Assembly (NCBI RefSeq): GCF_003666685.1 | Contig: NZ_RCIZ01000002.1 | Coordinates: 702,501 to 766,500, forward strand | Length of the DNA stretch: 64,000 nt | Source: Mesorhizobium sp. YM1C-6-2 | GTDB lineage: Bacteria; Pseudomonadota; Alphaproteobacteria; Rhizobiales; Rhizobiaceae | Direction of reading: 5' to 3' | The notes under the pieces: generated by a model | Database searches by the model: none | Told to the model about the DNA's origin: nothing | What the model saw: only the letters and a program-made list of their open reading frames with translations | Program-made: the position numbers and the translations under genes | In this document: positions 53,287-62,661 of the stretch, piece after piece | Layout: every line of letters begins with the position of its first letter | Position numbering within the stretch: position 1 is the stretch's first letter

Positions 53287-54228
53287 TTAGCGCCGCGGCA
53301 GCAGCCCCAGCACGCCGACGCAGCCCGCTATGATCATGCCGCCGCCGGCGAACTGTATCGCCGACAGCTGCTCGCCGAGCAGCAAGGCGCCGACGATCAC
53401 GGCGACCGCGGTGACGACGAACTCGACGCTGATCGCCCGTGTCGCCCCGATCCTGGCGACGAGGCCGAAGAACAGGAAATAGGTGAGCGCGCTCATCACG
53501 CTGCCGCTGATGACGAGATAAAGATAGTCGATCGGCTCGGGGACGCCCGGAACGGGAACGAAGGCGATGAGCGGCAGGGTGAGCAGCCCGCCGAACATGA
53601 ACGACCACAGGGTCACGTCCAGCGGGCTGACGCCCTTCAGCCGCCGGTGCGCGTAGTTGCTGCCATAGGCTGCCGAGAAACAGGCGACCAGGGCGGCGGC
53701 GCAACCGCCGATGAAGGACATGGTCATCGGTTCGGCGGGGAAGCCGACCAGCATGACGATCCCGACGACGCCGAGAAGCAGGCCCGCCAGCCGCTGCGGG
53801 GTGATGCTCTCCACGCCCCAGAGCTGGCCTATGAGCATCGAGAACATCGGGATGGTGGCGACGATGATGGCGGCCATGGCGGTGCCGATCAGCGGCATGG
53901 CGTAGGACAGCCCGACCAACTGGATCGCGACGGTCGTCGCGCCGACCACGGCGTAGGGCTGCCATCCGGCCTGGAAGTGCAGCGGTTTTCGAAGCAGCCG
54001 CGCCGCCAGGAGGAGCGTGAAGCCGGCGATGAAGGCACGGAAGGTGACGGCGCCGATCCAGCCGAAGGCGAGGACCGCCTGCAACTGCACGAGGAACGAC
54101 AGCCCCCAGGCGAGCGCCAGGAACGCGTAAATGGCCGTGTCGCCCGTGCTGAGCGGGCGGGTCGAAATCGAGGACACTGGACGATGCTTGGTTGCTGTCG
54201 CGGGAGGTCCGGCAATAGGCCGGGGCAT
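53287..54228 (-). CDS. EamA/DMT-family transporter
   Basis: Inner-membrane carrier of the drug/metabolite transporter superfamily. About ten hydrophobic segments, in two EamA repeats: AIYAFLALAWGLSFLVQLQA starts the first and SFIGGCAAALVACFSAAYGS the second. About 313 residues from MPRPIAGPPATATKH. The start is uncertain: no clear ribosome binding site; a longer reading to 54405 has an uncharacteristic Pro/Arg-rich leader. Substrate unknown. Confidence 0.78.
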   Translation of the reverse strand: MPRPIAGPPATATKHRPVSSISTRPLSTGDTAIYAFLALAWGLSFLVQLQAVLAFGWIGAVTFRAFIAGFTLLLAARLLRKPLHFQAGWQPYAVVGATTVAIQLVGLSYAMPLIGTAMAAIIVATIPMFSMLIGQLWGVESITPQRLAGLLLGVVGIVMLVGFPAEPMTMSFIGGCAAALVACFSAAYGSNYAHRRLKGVSPLDVTLWSFMFGGLLTLPLIAFVPVPGVPEPIDYLYLVISGSVMSALTYFLFFGLVARIGATRAISVEFVVTAVAVIVGALLLGEQLSAIQFAGGGMIIAGCVGVLGLLPRR

Positions 54229-54337
54229 CGCCGGCGGCAAGCAACCAGCGCGGTGTAAGCGCTGGGCCTGCCGCCGAGGATCGGGCAGCCCGGTACTTGG
54301 GCAAGGTAACTGGCCGGACCGGACTGCCGATGCCTGC

Positions 54338-54778
54338 TCAGTGGCGGGCCACCTGCAGGTGAGGGTGCCCGTCGCTGGTCCTTGAGGCGGAAACGCCATC
54401 GGCATCGATCGTCGCCGTAACGCGGCTTCGGAATGCCGAAAAGCTGTCGAAGCTGACGACGTCTACCGGTGTGTCGAACTGCAACACGACCTCGTATGAG
54501 CCTCCGCCATAGACCTCGCGCACGCCCAGCACACGGCCGGCGAACGGCTGCTTGAGGTATCTGCCGGCGACGCGGTCGCCGACCTGGAGCGGAACTTCCG
54601 GCAGGTTGGACAATCGCGCCGACGCGGTGTTCCAGTCGCGATAGCCGAGTTCGGCGGCGACCTTTTCGAGCGCCGCGGAGTGGCTGATTGCGATGCCGCG
54701 GGCGGTATGCTCGGCCCGGATGGCATGGGCGCGCTGTTTGGCTTGTTCCCGCGTGGCGGGCAGGGTTGGGGTTTGCAT
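54338..54778 (-). CDS. Glyoxalase-related protein
   Basis: 146 residues from MQTPTLPATREQAKQRAHAI, with GGAAAG upstream. The N-terminal segment AHAIRAEHTARGIAISHSAA then LEKVAAELGYRDWNTASARL matches the glyoxalase-related domain, which is often found alone or before VOC domains. The C-terminal half (VPLQVGDRVAGRYLKQPFAG) looks like a small beta domain. No enzymatic residues can be assigned. Divergent from ettA, with a 252-base gap holding both promoters. Confidence 0.7.
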   Translation of the reverse strand: MQTPTLPATREQAKQRAHAIRAEHTARGIAISHSAALEKVAAELGYRDWNTASARLSNLPEVPLQVGDRVAGRYLKQPFAGRVLGVREVYGGGSYEVVLQFDTPVDVVSFDSFSAFRSRVTATIDADGVSASRTSDGHPHLQVARH

Positions 54779-55030
54779 GGCAAGCTTTCCGTCATCCATG
54801 CGGTCGATATCGCGGGTGCTCGCCTTGCCGCATGACCGCGATGATCGGGTCTTGCGAGAACTGTCCGGCTTGCCGGGAGGCTTCACCGTCGGATTTGTCC
54901 GGCGAGCGGCGGGCGCCTCAGGCCCGCCGTGCAGATAGGTCGAAGGCGGCACTGCGTCAACCATTGCTGTTCCGCCCGCCATCGCCTAAATAGCGCGCAA
55001 CTCTCCATCCAGATCAGGGATACCGCGCGC

Positions 55031-56680
<1,650 letters not shown>

Positions 56681-56689
56681 GCCATCAGG

Positions 56690-56717
56690 AAAAAGCCGGG
56701 CAATGCCCGGCTTTTTT
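56690..56717 (+). terminator. Rho-independent terminator after ettA
   Basis: AAAAAGCCGGGC / GCCCGGCTTTTT arms, AAT loop, six T in total; 10 bases after the stop codon. It can also act for the convergent gene on the minus strand. Confidence 0.93.
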
Positions 56718-56722
56718 GTAGG

Positions 56723-57139
56723 TCACTGAATCCGGCAGCAGAACGGGAAGAACGGCCCGCTCAGTCCCGGCGCGGCCGTCGGCGTGATGGTGAAGTCGCG
56801 CACGGCGTCGCTTTCGTCGGTGCAGCCGCCGGGCGTCGCAGCGATCGTGCCTTTCACCGGATGGCTGGTCTCGAAGGTCCAGGGATCGTTCGAGGAGAAG
56901 GTCACTGTGCCCGGCGTCTCCTGGATGTCCGAGCCGGAAAAGGCGTCGACGAATGTCGAACTCATCGTCCCGCCGCTGCAGGTGAGCCTGATCGCCCAGT
57001 TCGGCTCGAAGCCGGAGCAGATCATCGTCTGGCCGGAGGGGACAAGGCCGCCCTCGCAGGAATAGTCGGCAGCGAGCGCGGGCACCGACGCGGCGGCCAG
57101 CATGGCGGCAAGCACTGTCTGTCGAAGAGCGGCAGGCAT
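56723..57139 (-). CDS. Small secreted Cys-rich protein, COG3650-like
   Basis: 138 residues starting MPAALRQTVLAAMLAAASVP, with AAGGAGG upstream of the ATG; signal cleavage is expected after ALA. The mature chain has Cys at 28, 41, 54, 106, 134 and 135, so up to three disulfides. The GFEPNWAIRLTCSGG stretch resembles the GNEPFW motif of COG3650-type periplasmic proteins, which is weak evidence. Function unknown. Tail-to-tail with ettA. Confidence 0.7.
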   Translation of the reverse strand: MPAALRQTVLAAMLAAASVPALAADYSCEGGLVPSGQTMICSGFEPNWAIRLTCSGGTMSSTFVDAFSGSDIQETPGTVTFSSNDPWTFETSHPVKGTIAATPGGCTDESDAVRDFTITPTAAPGLSGPFFPFCCRIQ

Positions 57140-57257
57140 GCGATCCTCCTTCACGAAGCTCCCGGCCCGGCGTCACGCTACGCTCGAAGCCAGCCGCGGT
57201 AAAGCCGCCGCGGCTGTTGCGGATTCGGTTGTTGATCCGGCTGTCGGGGAGGGCACG

Positions 57258-57288
57258 AAAAAGCCGCGCCAAAAGGTCGGCGCGGCTT
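57258..57288 (-). terminator. Terminator after the SDR gene
   Basis: On the minus strand AAGCCGCGCC / GGCGCGGCTT arms around an eight-base loop, followed by a run of five T; 22 bases downstream of the SDR stop. Confidence 0.85.
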
Positions 57289-57309
57289 CGGACACGAAGC
57301 TGTGGTCGG

Positions 57310-58158
57310 TCAGGCGGCCTCTGCCTTGCGGTTCTTCGCTGACCCTTGCGCGAGATCGGCGATGTGGTCCCACTTCTCCCATAGGGCGATGCGATTAGCA
57401 TATTCCTGCTTGATCATCGGCAGGCCGACGTCGCCGAAGAAGACGCGCAGCGGCGGCTCGGCGGCGTCGACCAGCGCCAGCATCGCCGGCCCGGTCGCCT
57501 CGGGGTCGCCGGGCACCACATTCGCACGCCGTGCCTTCATCGTCTCGCGCGCCGGCTCGTAAGCCTCGATGGGATTTGCCCGCTTCGACGACGGCCCGCT
57601 CCAGTCGGTGGAGAAGCCGGCCGGCTCGACCAGCGTCACATGGACGCCGAACGCGGCGACTTCCGCCGCCAGCGACTGGCTGAAGCCTTCGAGGGCCCAT
57701 TTCGAGGCGTGGTAGAGGCCGAGGTTCGGGAAGGCGTTGACGCCGCCGATGGAGGAAATCTGGATGATGTGGCCCGAGCCCTGCTTGCGCATGATCGGCA
57801 GCGCGGCCTGCGTCACCCACAGCGCGCCGAAGACGTTGGTCTCGATCTGCGCGCGGGCTTCCGCCTCGCTGATCTCCTCGATGGCGCCGAACAGGCCGTA
57901 GCCGGCATTGTTGATGACGACGTCGAGCCGGCCGAAGCGCCGGTGTGCTTCGGCGACCGCCGCCTCGACGGCGCGCTTGTCGTTGACGTCGAGTTTTATC
58001 GCTGCGATGGCGTCGCCATATTTGCCGACGAGGTCTTTCAGCGTGCTGACGTCGCGCGCCGTCGCCGCGACGCGGTCACCGCGCGCCAGCGCTGCTTCGA
58101 CCCAGACCCGCCCAAAACCCTTGGACGAGCCGGTGATGAACCAAACCTTGGATGTCAT
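57310..58158 (-). CDS. Short-chain dehydrogenase/reductase
   Basis: NAD(P)-dependent oxidoreductase of 282 residues. Start MTSKVWFITGSSKGFGRVWV, with GGAGG eight bases upstream. Classical SDR motifs: TGSSKGFG (cofactor), INNAGYG, catalytic Ser in ISSIGG and YHASK (Tyr and Lys). Basic residues after the second strand (ATARD) suggest NADP preference. Substrate unknown. Monocistronic with a strong terminator. Confidence 0.9.
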   Translation of the reverse strand: MTSKVWFITGSSKGFGRVWVEAALARGDRVAATARDVSTLKDLVGKYGDAIAAIKLDVNDKRAVEAAVAEAHRRFGRLDVVINNAGYGLFGAIEEISEAEARAQIETNVFGALWVTQAALPIMRKQGSGHIIQISSIGGVNAFPNLGLYHASKWALEGFSQSLAAEVAAFGVHVTLVEPAGFSTDWSGPSSKRANPIEAYEPARETMKARRANVVPGDPEATGPAMLALVDAAEPPLRVFFGDVGLPMIKQEYANRIALWEKWDHIADLAQGSAKNRKAEAA

Positions 58159-58266
58159 GGTGTAAGCCTCCGTGGGTCCAGGCCGCACGGCCCGGACTTG
58201 GAATCGTGATCGCCTCGCGCCAGCCCATATCTAGGTGCGCATATTGCCGGCTGGAAGGAGCGCCGC

Positions 58267-58581
58267 TCAAAGATCGTCGTCGTCGGGATCGAGCAGCCTC
58301 GTGGCGCGCCATGAGGTCAGCACCTCGTTGGTGCGGTCGATGACGAAGAAGCGCGCGGCGTCGCGGTCGTAGCCTTCGGCGAGCAGTTGTTCGTAGTCGG
58401 TGTGCTGGTGACGCACATGCGCGACTGTCGCCAGCCACACCGCGATCGACGGCGGCAGTTCCTTCATGTGCCTCGAACCGGCCTCGGCGCGGATCGCCTC
58501 GATCTCGGAATAGGGCGCGGCCGGCAGCAGCAGGGTCAGCGCCTCGGCGATCGCCTTGCGGCGCTTCGTGGTGGCGATCAA
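58267..58581 (-). CDS. DUF2293 protein
   Basis: 104 residues starting at TTG (58581), which overlaps the TGA of the TrmO-like gene by three bases (TTGA). Family features: LPPSIAVWLATVAHVRHQHT and DYEQLLAEGYDRDAARFFVI, ending LLDPDDDDL. DUF2293 proteins have no known function. Coupling to the upstream gene suggests a shared role in RNA modification or translation, but this is unproven. Confidence 0.8.
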   Translation of the reverse strand: MIATTKRRKAIAEALTLLLPAAPYSEIEAIRAEAGSRHMKELPPSIAVWLATVAHVRHQHTDYEQLLAEGYDRDAARFFVIDRTNEVLTSWRATRLLDPDDDDL

Positions 58582-59087
58582 GGCGCGTCCTTGTGGCGTG
58601 GCGGCGCTGCGTCCGGAAAGCTGTCGATCGACGCGAAATAGGGTTTTAGGTCGATCACCGGCGTCCCGTCGAGAACATCGATGGCGTCGAGCGTGAGCAG
58701 TCCGGCCTCGGCATCGAGCGCGACGAGGCGCGCGACATGCAGCCCGACCGGGTTCGGCCTGGCCGGCGAGCGCAGCGCGAACACGCCCTTCGGCGCCGAT
58801 GCATGGCGGGGATGCTGGACGATCAGGTTGCGCGGCGCAAAACCCAGCCAGGACAGGATGACGACATGGCTGGTGCCGGCGAGGCCGGCGAGGCCCGGCC
58901 GGTACTGCGGCTCGATCTCCAGGCTCGCCTGCTCGCCTGAGGCGCGTGCGGCGGCCATGTTCTTCGGGCAGTCGGCCCTTGTCTTCCACGGCGAGCGGAT
59001 GCTTCCGATGAAGACCAGATGGGCATCCGCCGCCATCGCTGCGGGATCGTCCGCCAGCGCGATTTCACCCTCGCGCGCTTCAAACAT
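58578..59087 (-). CDS. TrmO-like SAM-dependent tRNA methyltransferase
   Basis: TrmO/VirR-family protein predicted to N6-methylate t6A37 in tRNA. Start MFEAREGEIALADDPAAMAA, with GGGAGG upstream. Conserved family strings: HLVFIGSIRSPWKTRADCPK (substrate entry), SWLGFAPRNLIVQHPRH, FALRSPARPNPVGLHVARLV and GTPVIDLKPYF. 169 residues, so only the conserved N-terminal TrmO domain is present; E. coli TrmO is about 235. A divergent 133-base gap separates it from the ArsR-methyltransferase gene. Confidence 0.82.
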   Translation of the reverse strand: MFEAREGEIALADDPAAMAADAHLVFIGSIRSPWKTRADCPKNMAAARASGEQASLEIEPQYRPGLAGLAGTSHVVILSWLGFAPRNLIVQHPRHASAPKGVFALRSPARPNPVGLHVARLVALDAEAGLLTLDAIDVLDGTPVIDLKPYFASIDSFPDAAPPRHKDAP

Positions 59088-59167
59088 GGATTGCCTCCCT
59101 TCGAAACGTCCGCGCCATTTTCTTGTCCGCCTGCGACATTGACGGTTGCCAAGGGAGCGAATTGCAC

Positions 59168-59183
59168 ATAAAGATATCTTTAT
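59168..59183. promoter_or_regulatory. SahR-like operator upstream of the ArsR-methyltransferase/metF operon
   Basis: ATAAAGATATCTTTAT, a perfect 16-base palindrome 37 bases before the start codon, in an AT-rich stretch unlike the surroundings. A GATATC-centred dyad is of the type described for SahR, the S-adenosylhomocysteine-responsive ArsR regulator of methionine-cycle genes. Confidence 0.7.
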
Positions 59184-59220
59184 ATCTGAATTACAGAGAC
59201 CGCAACGTGACGGCAACGCG

Positions 59221-60222
59221 ATGACAGCCACACTCGACGATCTGGTCGACACCCTCAAGGCGGCGGCCGAAACCAGTCGCCTGCGCATCCTGGCGCTGCT
59301 GTCGCGCGGCGACCTTACCGTCTCCGACCTCACCGAGATCCTCAACCAGTCGCAGCCGCGCGTCTCGCGCCATCTGAAGCTTCTGCTCGATGCCGGCCTG
59401 ATCGGTCGCTACCAGGAGGGGTCCTGGGCCTATTTCCGCATCGCCGACGACGATACGGCGCGCGATTTCGTGCATGGCATCGTCGGCCGCCTCAATGCCG
59501 GCGATCCGCAGATCGAGCGCGATCTCGAGCGGCTGGCCGCCGTCAAGCACCGCCGGCAGGCGAGGGCGGCCGAATATTTTTCCGACAACGCCGCAAGCTG
59601 GGACGAGATCCGCTCGCTGCATGCCTCCGACCGCGCCGTCGAGGCGGCGCTGCTGAAGCTGGTCGGCAAGCGTCCCTTCCAGTCCATGCTCGACCTCGGC
59701 ACCGGCACCGGCCGGCTGCTCGAAATCTTTGCGCCGCTCTATCGCCGCGGCGTCGGCATCGACATGTCGCGCGAGATGCTGGCCGTCGCCCGCGCCAATC
59801 TCGACAAGGCCGGCGTCGGCAATGCGCAGGTGCGCCAGGGCGACATCTATGCGCCGCCGGTAGAACGCGACAGCTTCGACCTCGTCACCATCCACCAGGT
59901 GCTGCATTATCTCGACGACCCGGCGCTGGCCGTCCGCGAGGCGGCGCGCCTGCTGCGCCCCGGCGGCCGGCTGATCGTCGTCGATTTCGCGCCGCATGCG
60001 CTGGAGTTCCTGCGCGACGAGCACGCGCATATCCGCCTCGGCGTTTCCGACAAGCAGATCGCGGACTGGTTTTCAGAAGCCGGTCTCGACCTCGAGGAAA
60101 GCCAGGAATTCGAGCCGCGTGGCGGCTCCGAGGCGCGGCTGACGGTGAAGCTCTGGCTCGGTCGCGACCGCCGCCGGCTGATTGCCGAACCGACCCGCGC
60201 CGGCGAAAGGGAGACAGCCTGA
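59221..60222 (+). CDS. ArsR-family regulator fused to a SAM-dependent methyltransferase domain (SahR-like)
   Basis: 333 residues. Residues about 5-85 form a winged helix-turn-helix (TSRLRILALLSRGDLTVSDL, NQSQPRVSRHLKLLLDAGLI) without metal-binding Cys. From about 115 a class I methyltransferase domain follows, with motif I LDLGTGTGRLLE (157-168) and LLRPGGRLIVVDFAPH. The domain probably senses S-adenosylmethionine or S-adenosylhomocysteine, since metF follows with a one-base overlap (TGATG). Likely regulates its own operon through the palindrome upstream. Catalytic activity is possible but unproven. Confidence 0.9.
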   Translation: MTATLDDLVDTLKAAAETSRLRILALLSRGDLTVSDLTEILNQSQPRVSRHLKLLLDAGLIGRYQEGSWAYFRIADDDTARDFVHGIVGRLNAGDPQIERDLERLAAVKHRRQARAAEYFSDNAASWDEIRSLHASDRAVEAALLKLVGKRPFQSMLDLGTGTGRLLEIFAPLYRRGVGIDMSREMLAVARANLDKAGVGNAQVRQGDIYAPPVERDSFDLVTIHQVLHYLDDPALAVREAARLLRPGGRLIVVDFAPHALEFLRDEHAHIRLGVSDKQIADWFSEAGLDLEESQEFEPRGGSEARLTVKLWLGRDRRRLIAEPTRAGERETA

Positions 60223-61139
60223 TGAACGAACCGAATTTCTCCCGCCGCCCTGATATCGGCCAGAAGATTGCCGTCTCCTTCGAGTTCTTTCCGCCCAGGA
60301 CCGACGACATGGAGACGCGGCTCTGGGACACGGTGCAGCGGCTGGAGCCGCTCGCTCCCCGCTTCGTGTCCGTCACCTACGGCGCCGGCGGCTCGACGCG
60401 CGAGCGCACCGCACGCACCGTCAACCGTATCCTGACCGGTTCGAAGCTGACGCCGGCGGCGCATCTCACCTGCGTCGACGCCACGCGCGGCGACATCGAC
60501 ACCGTGATCGCCGAGTTCGCCGGCATGGGCGTGAAGCGCTTCGTCGCCTTGCGCGGCGACCCCGCCGCCGGCGTCGGCGCCCGCTACCAGCCGCATCCCG
60601 GCGGCTATGCCAACGGGGCCGAACTCGTCTCCGCGCTGAAGGCGCAGGGCGATTTCGACATATCCGTGTCCGCCTATCCGGAAAAGCATCCGGAGAGCCC
60701 GGACTTCGCCACCGACATCGAGATGCTGAAGCGCAAGGTCGACAATGGCGCGACGCGCGCCATCACCCAGTTCTTCTTCGACAACGACCTCTACGAGCGC
60801 TACGTCGAGCGCGCCCGCCGCGCCGGCATCTACATCCCCATCGTGCCCGGCGTGCTGCCGATCCACAATTTCACCCAGGTCGCCAATTTCTCGGGACGTT
60901 GCGGCGCGCATATCCCGGCCTGGCTCGGCGAGCGCTTTGACGGGCTTCAAGCCGATCCGCAGACCCATGCGCTGGTGGCCGCCGCGGTCGCGGCCGAGCA
61001 GGTCATGGACCTCGTGGAACGGGGCGTTTCGGACTTCCATTTCTACACGATGAACCGCGCCGACCTGGTCGTCGCCGTCTGCCACATGATCGGGATCAGG
61101 GCGCATTCGGCCGGGGTTCCGGCCTCTGCCGCCGCCTGA
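60222..61139 (+). CDS. metF: 5,10-methylenetetrahydrofolate reductase
   Basis: Cytoplasmic FAD enzyme making 5-methyltetrahydrofolate for methionine synthesis. 305 residues starting MNEPNFSRRPDIGQKIAVSF. Family motifs: SFEFFPPRT (catalytic Glu), FVSVTYGAGGSTRERT, FVALRGDP, SVSAYPEKHPES and ITQFFFD, with IPIVPGVLPI. Overlaps the regulator stop by one base, with AAAGGGAG upstream. A strong terminator follows. Under probable control of the upstream SahR-like protein, so 5-methyl-THF supply follows SAM/SAH state. Confidence 0.95.
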   Translation: MNEPNFSRRPDIGQKIAVSFEFFPPRTDDMETRLWDTVQRLEPLAPRFVSVTYGAGGSTRERTARTVNRILTGSKLTPAAHLTCVDATRGDIDTVIAEFAGMGVKRFVALRGDPAAGVGARYQPHPGGYANGAELVSALKAQGDFDISVSAYPEKHPESPDFATDIEMLKRKVDNGATRAITQFFFDNDLYERYVERARRAGIYIPIVPGVLPIHNFTQVANFSGRCGAHIPAWLGERFDGLQADPQTHALVAAAVAAEQVMDLVERGVSDFHFYTMNRADLVVAVCHMIGIRAHSAGVPASAAA

Positions 61140-61166
61140 GGTAAAGGCAAGCGCGGGCGAAATGCG

Positions 61167-61194
61167 AAAAGGCCGGGCATCTGCCCGGCCTTTT
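61167..61194 (+). terminator. Rho-independent terminator after metF
   Basis: AAAAGGCCGGGC / GCCCGGCCTTTT arms with an ATCT loop, 28 bases after the stop; symmetric A and T runs make it usable from both strands. Confidence 0.93.
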
Positions 61195-61243
61195 CAAATC
61201 TTCACCGCCTTTTCAGGCCGTTGTCATGTCCCTTCGCTTCCGC

Positions 61244-61330
61244 TTACGGAAGAACTCCCATTATGAGGGCGCCGATAAAAGCAAACGCAGCACAAATCAT
61301 GAGTGCATTGATTGGCCGTGTAAGACCCAT
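61244..61330 (-). CDS. Single-pass membrane miniprotein (28 residues)
   Basis: Short open frame beginning MGLTRPINALMICAAFAFIG and ending ALIMGVLP. GAGGAGG lies seven bases before the ATG, stronger than most in the window. The peptide has a short polar N terminus and one hydrophobic helix. It sits between the metF terminator and an EamA gene on the other side. No family recognised; the ribosome binding site and clean helix argue that it is real. Confidence 0.62.
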   Translation of the reverse strand: MGLTRPINALMICAAFAFIGALIMGVLP

Positions 61331-61556
61331 ACGTAGCCTCCTCACTTGAGAAACTATGGCGAGAGTCTAGGTGACTTGAGGCAACAGGCAAGCGGAAATT
61401 TTGCTGCAATGCGACGTGATTATGGAAAAAGCGACCTGCCGATCCGCTTAAGTCTACGGAATTTATAGGCAATCCGGATTTTAGGTGTTGTGGAAAAAAT
61501 ATGGCGGGTCTGTGACAGCAATGGGCGTCGCAGCCCTGTTGCCGCAGGGTCATGCC

Positions 61557-62477
61557 CTAGCGTCGCCCGAGAATCCGTCCGTCGATGGTGATCAGGCCGA
61601 GTCCGATCAAAATCATTCCCGCGACTTCGAAAAGCTCAAGCCTTTCACCAAGGAAGACGAAGCCGAGCAGGATGGCGCCGACCGGCACGACCAGCGTCAC
61701 CAGCGATGCGTTGGTGGCGCCGGCCGAGCCGATGAGGCCGAAAAAGAGGATGTAGGCGAAGGCGGTGGACACCAGCGCCAGGGCGAATATGGCGGCCCAG
61801 ATCGGCGGGCTCGCCGCGAACAGCCCGGCCGGGCCGTTCCACAGCAGCACGACCGGAACCATGATGATCGTGGAGGCGGTGAGCTGGCCGGTGGTCACCA
61901 CCACCGGCGACACGGTCCGGAAGCGCCGCGCGAAGATCAGCGCCACAGCGTAGGAGAGCGACGCGCCGACGATGGCGAACTTCGCCCAGACCGGGCCGCC
62001 GAGGCTGGCGACGATGCCGGGCCCCACCATCACGGCGACGCCGGCAATGCCGAGCAGCACGCCGGCGACCTTGTTCAGCGACAGCTTCTCGTCGGCGGTG
62101 ACGGCGTTGGCGAGCAGGATCGTCCAGAAGGGCGTCGTCGAGTTGAGGACGGCGGCCAGTCCGGCGCCCATCTCCGTCTGGCCGGCGAAGATCAGCGAGA
62201 AGGGCACCACGTTGTTGACCAGCGCTAGCAGGAAAAGGCTGCCCGCCAGCGGCAGCGCCAGCCGGAAGGACGGTCCGGCGACCAGGAGATAGAGGTGCAG
62301 CGCCGCTGCCGCGATCGAGACCCGGAACAGAACCAGCGTCAGCGGGTGCATCTCGGCGACCGCGATGCGGGCAAAGAAGAACGAGCCGCCCCAGATCGCG
62401 CCGAGCAGCAGGACCCGCGCCCAGTCGAAGGCAGACATCCGCCGCTGCGTCGCCGGCGCTACAGTGACCTCGGCCAT
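61557..62477 (-). CDS. EamA/DMT-family transporter
   Basis: Ten-helix inner-membrane carrier of 306 residues starting MAEVTVAPATQRRMSAFDWA, with GGAGGAAG upstream. EamA repeats: LLGAIWGGSFFFARIAVAEM in the first, KFAIVGASLSYAVALIFARR in the second. Ends at FEVAGMILIGLGLITIDGR. Substrate unknown. Divergent from the decarboxylase gene. Not closely similar by eye to the EamA protein at 53287. Confidence 0.9.
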   Translation of the reverse strand: MAEVTVAPATQRRMSAFDWARVLLLGAIWGGSFFFARIAVAEMHPLTLVLFRVSIAAAALHLYLLVAGPSFRLALPLAGSLFLLALVNNVVPFSLIFAGQTEMGAGLAAVLNSTTPFWTILLANAVTADEKLSLNKVAGVLLGIAGVAVMVGPGIVASLGGPVWAKFAIVGASLSYAVALIFARRFRTVSPVVVTTGQLTASTIIMVPVVLLWNGPAGLFAASPPIWAAIFALALVSTAFAYILFFGLIGSAGATNASLVTLVVPVGAILLGFVFLGERLELFEVAGMILIGLGLITIDGRILGRR

Positions 62478-62661
62478 GCCTCTTCCTCCGTGCCGGGCCT
62501 AGCTAGTCTCGGACATCGTCCGCCCGCCACCCGCTTCCTGCTCTGCCGCAACCGTTTTCCGCCGGTGGCCGCATCGGACGCGCCGCTGCCGTCCGTCATG
62601 GAACGGATTTCTTTGTGCCCTAGCTTGTTCTAGATTCCGACCGCCAGCCGAGGAGAGGCCA

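Noticed and set aside
61224-61553. 109-codon minus-strand frame overlapping the 28-residue miniprotein gene in another frame
   Set aside because: Ser/His-rich translation without hydrophobic or domain pattern and no ribosome binding site; the miniprotein frame has a strong site.
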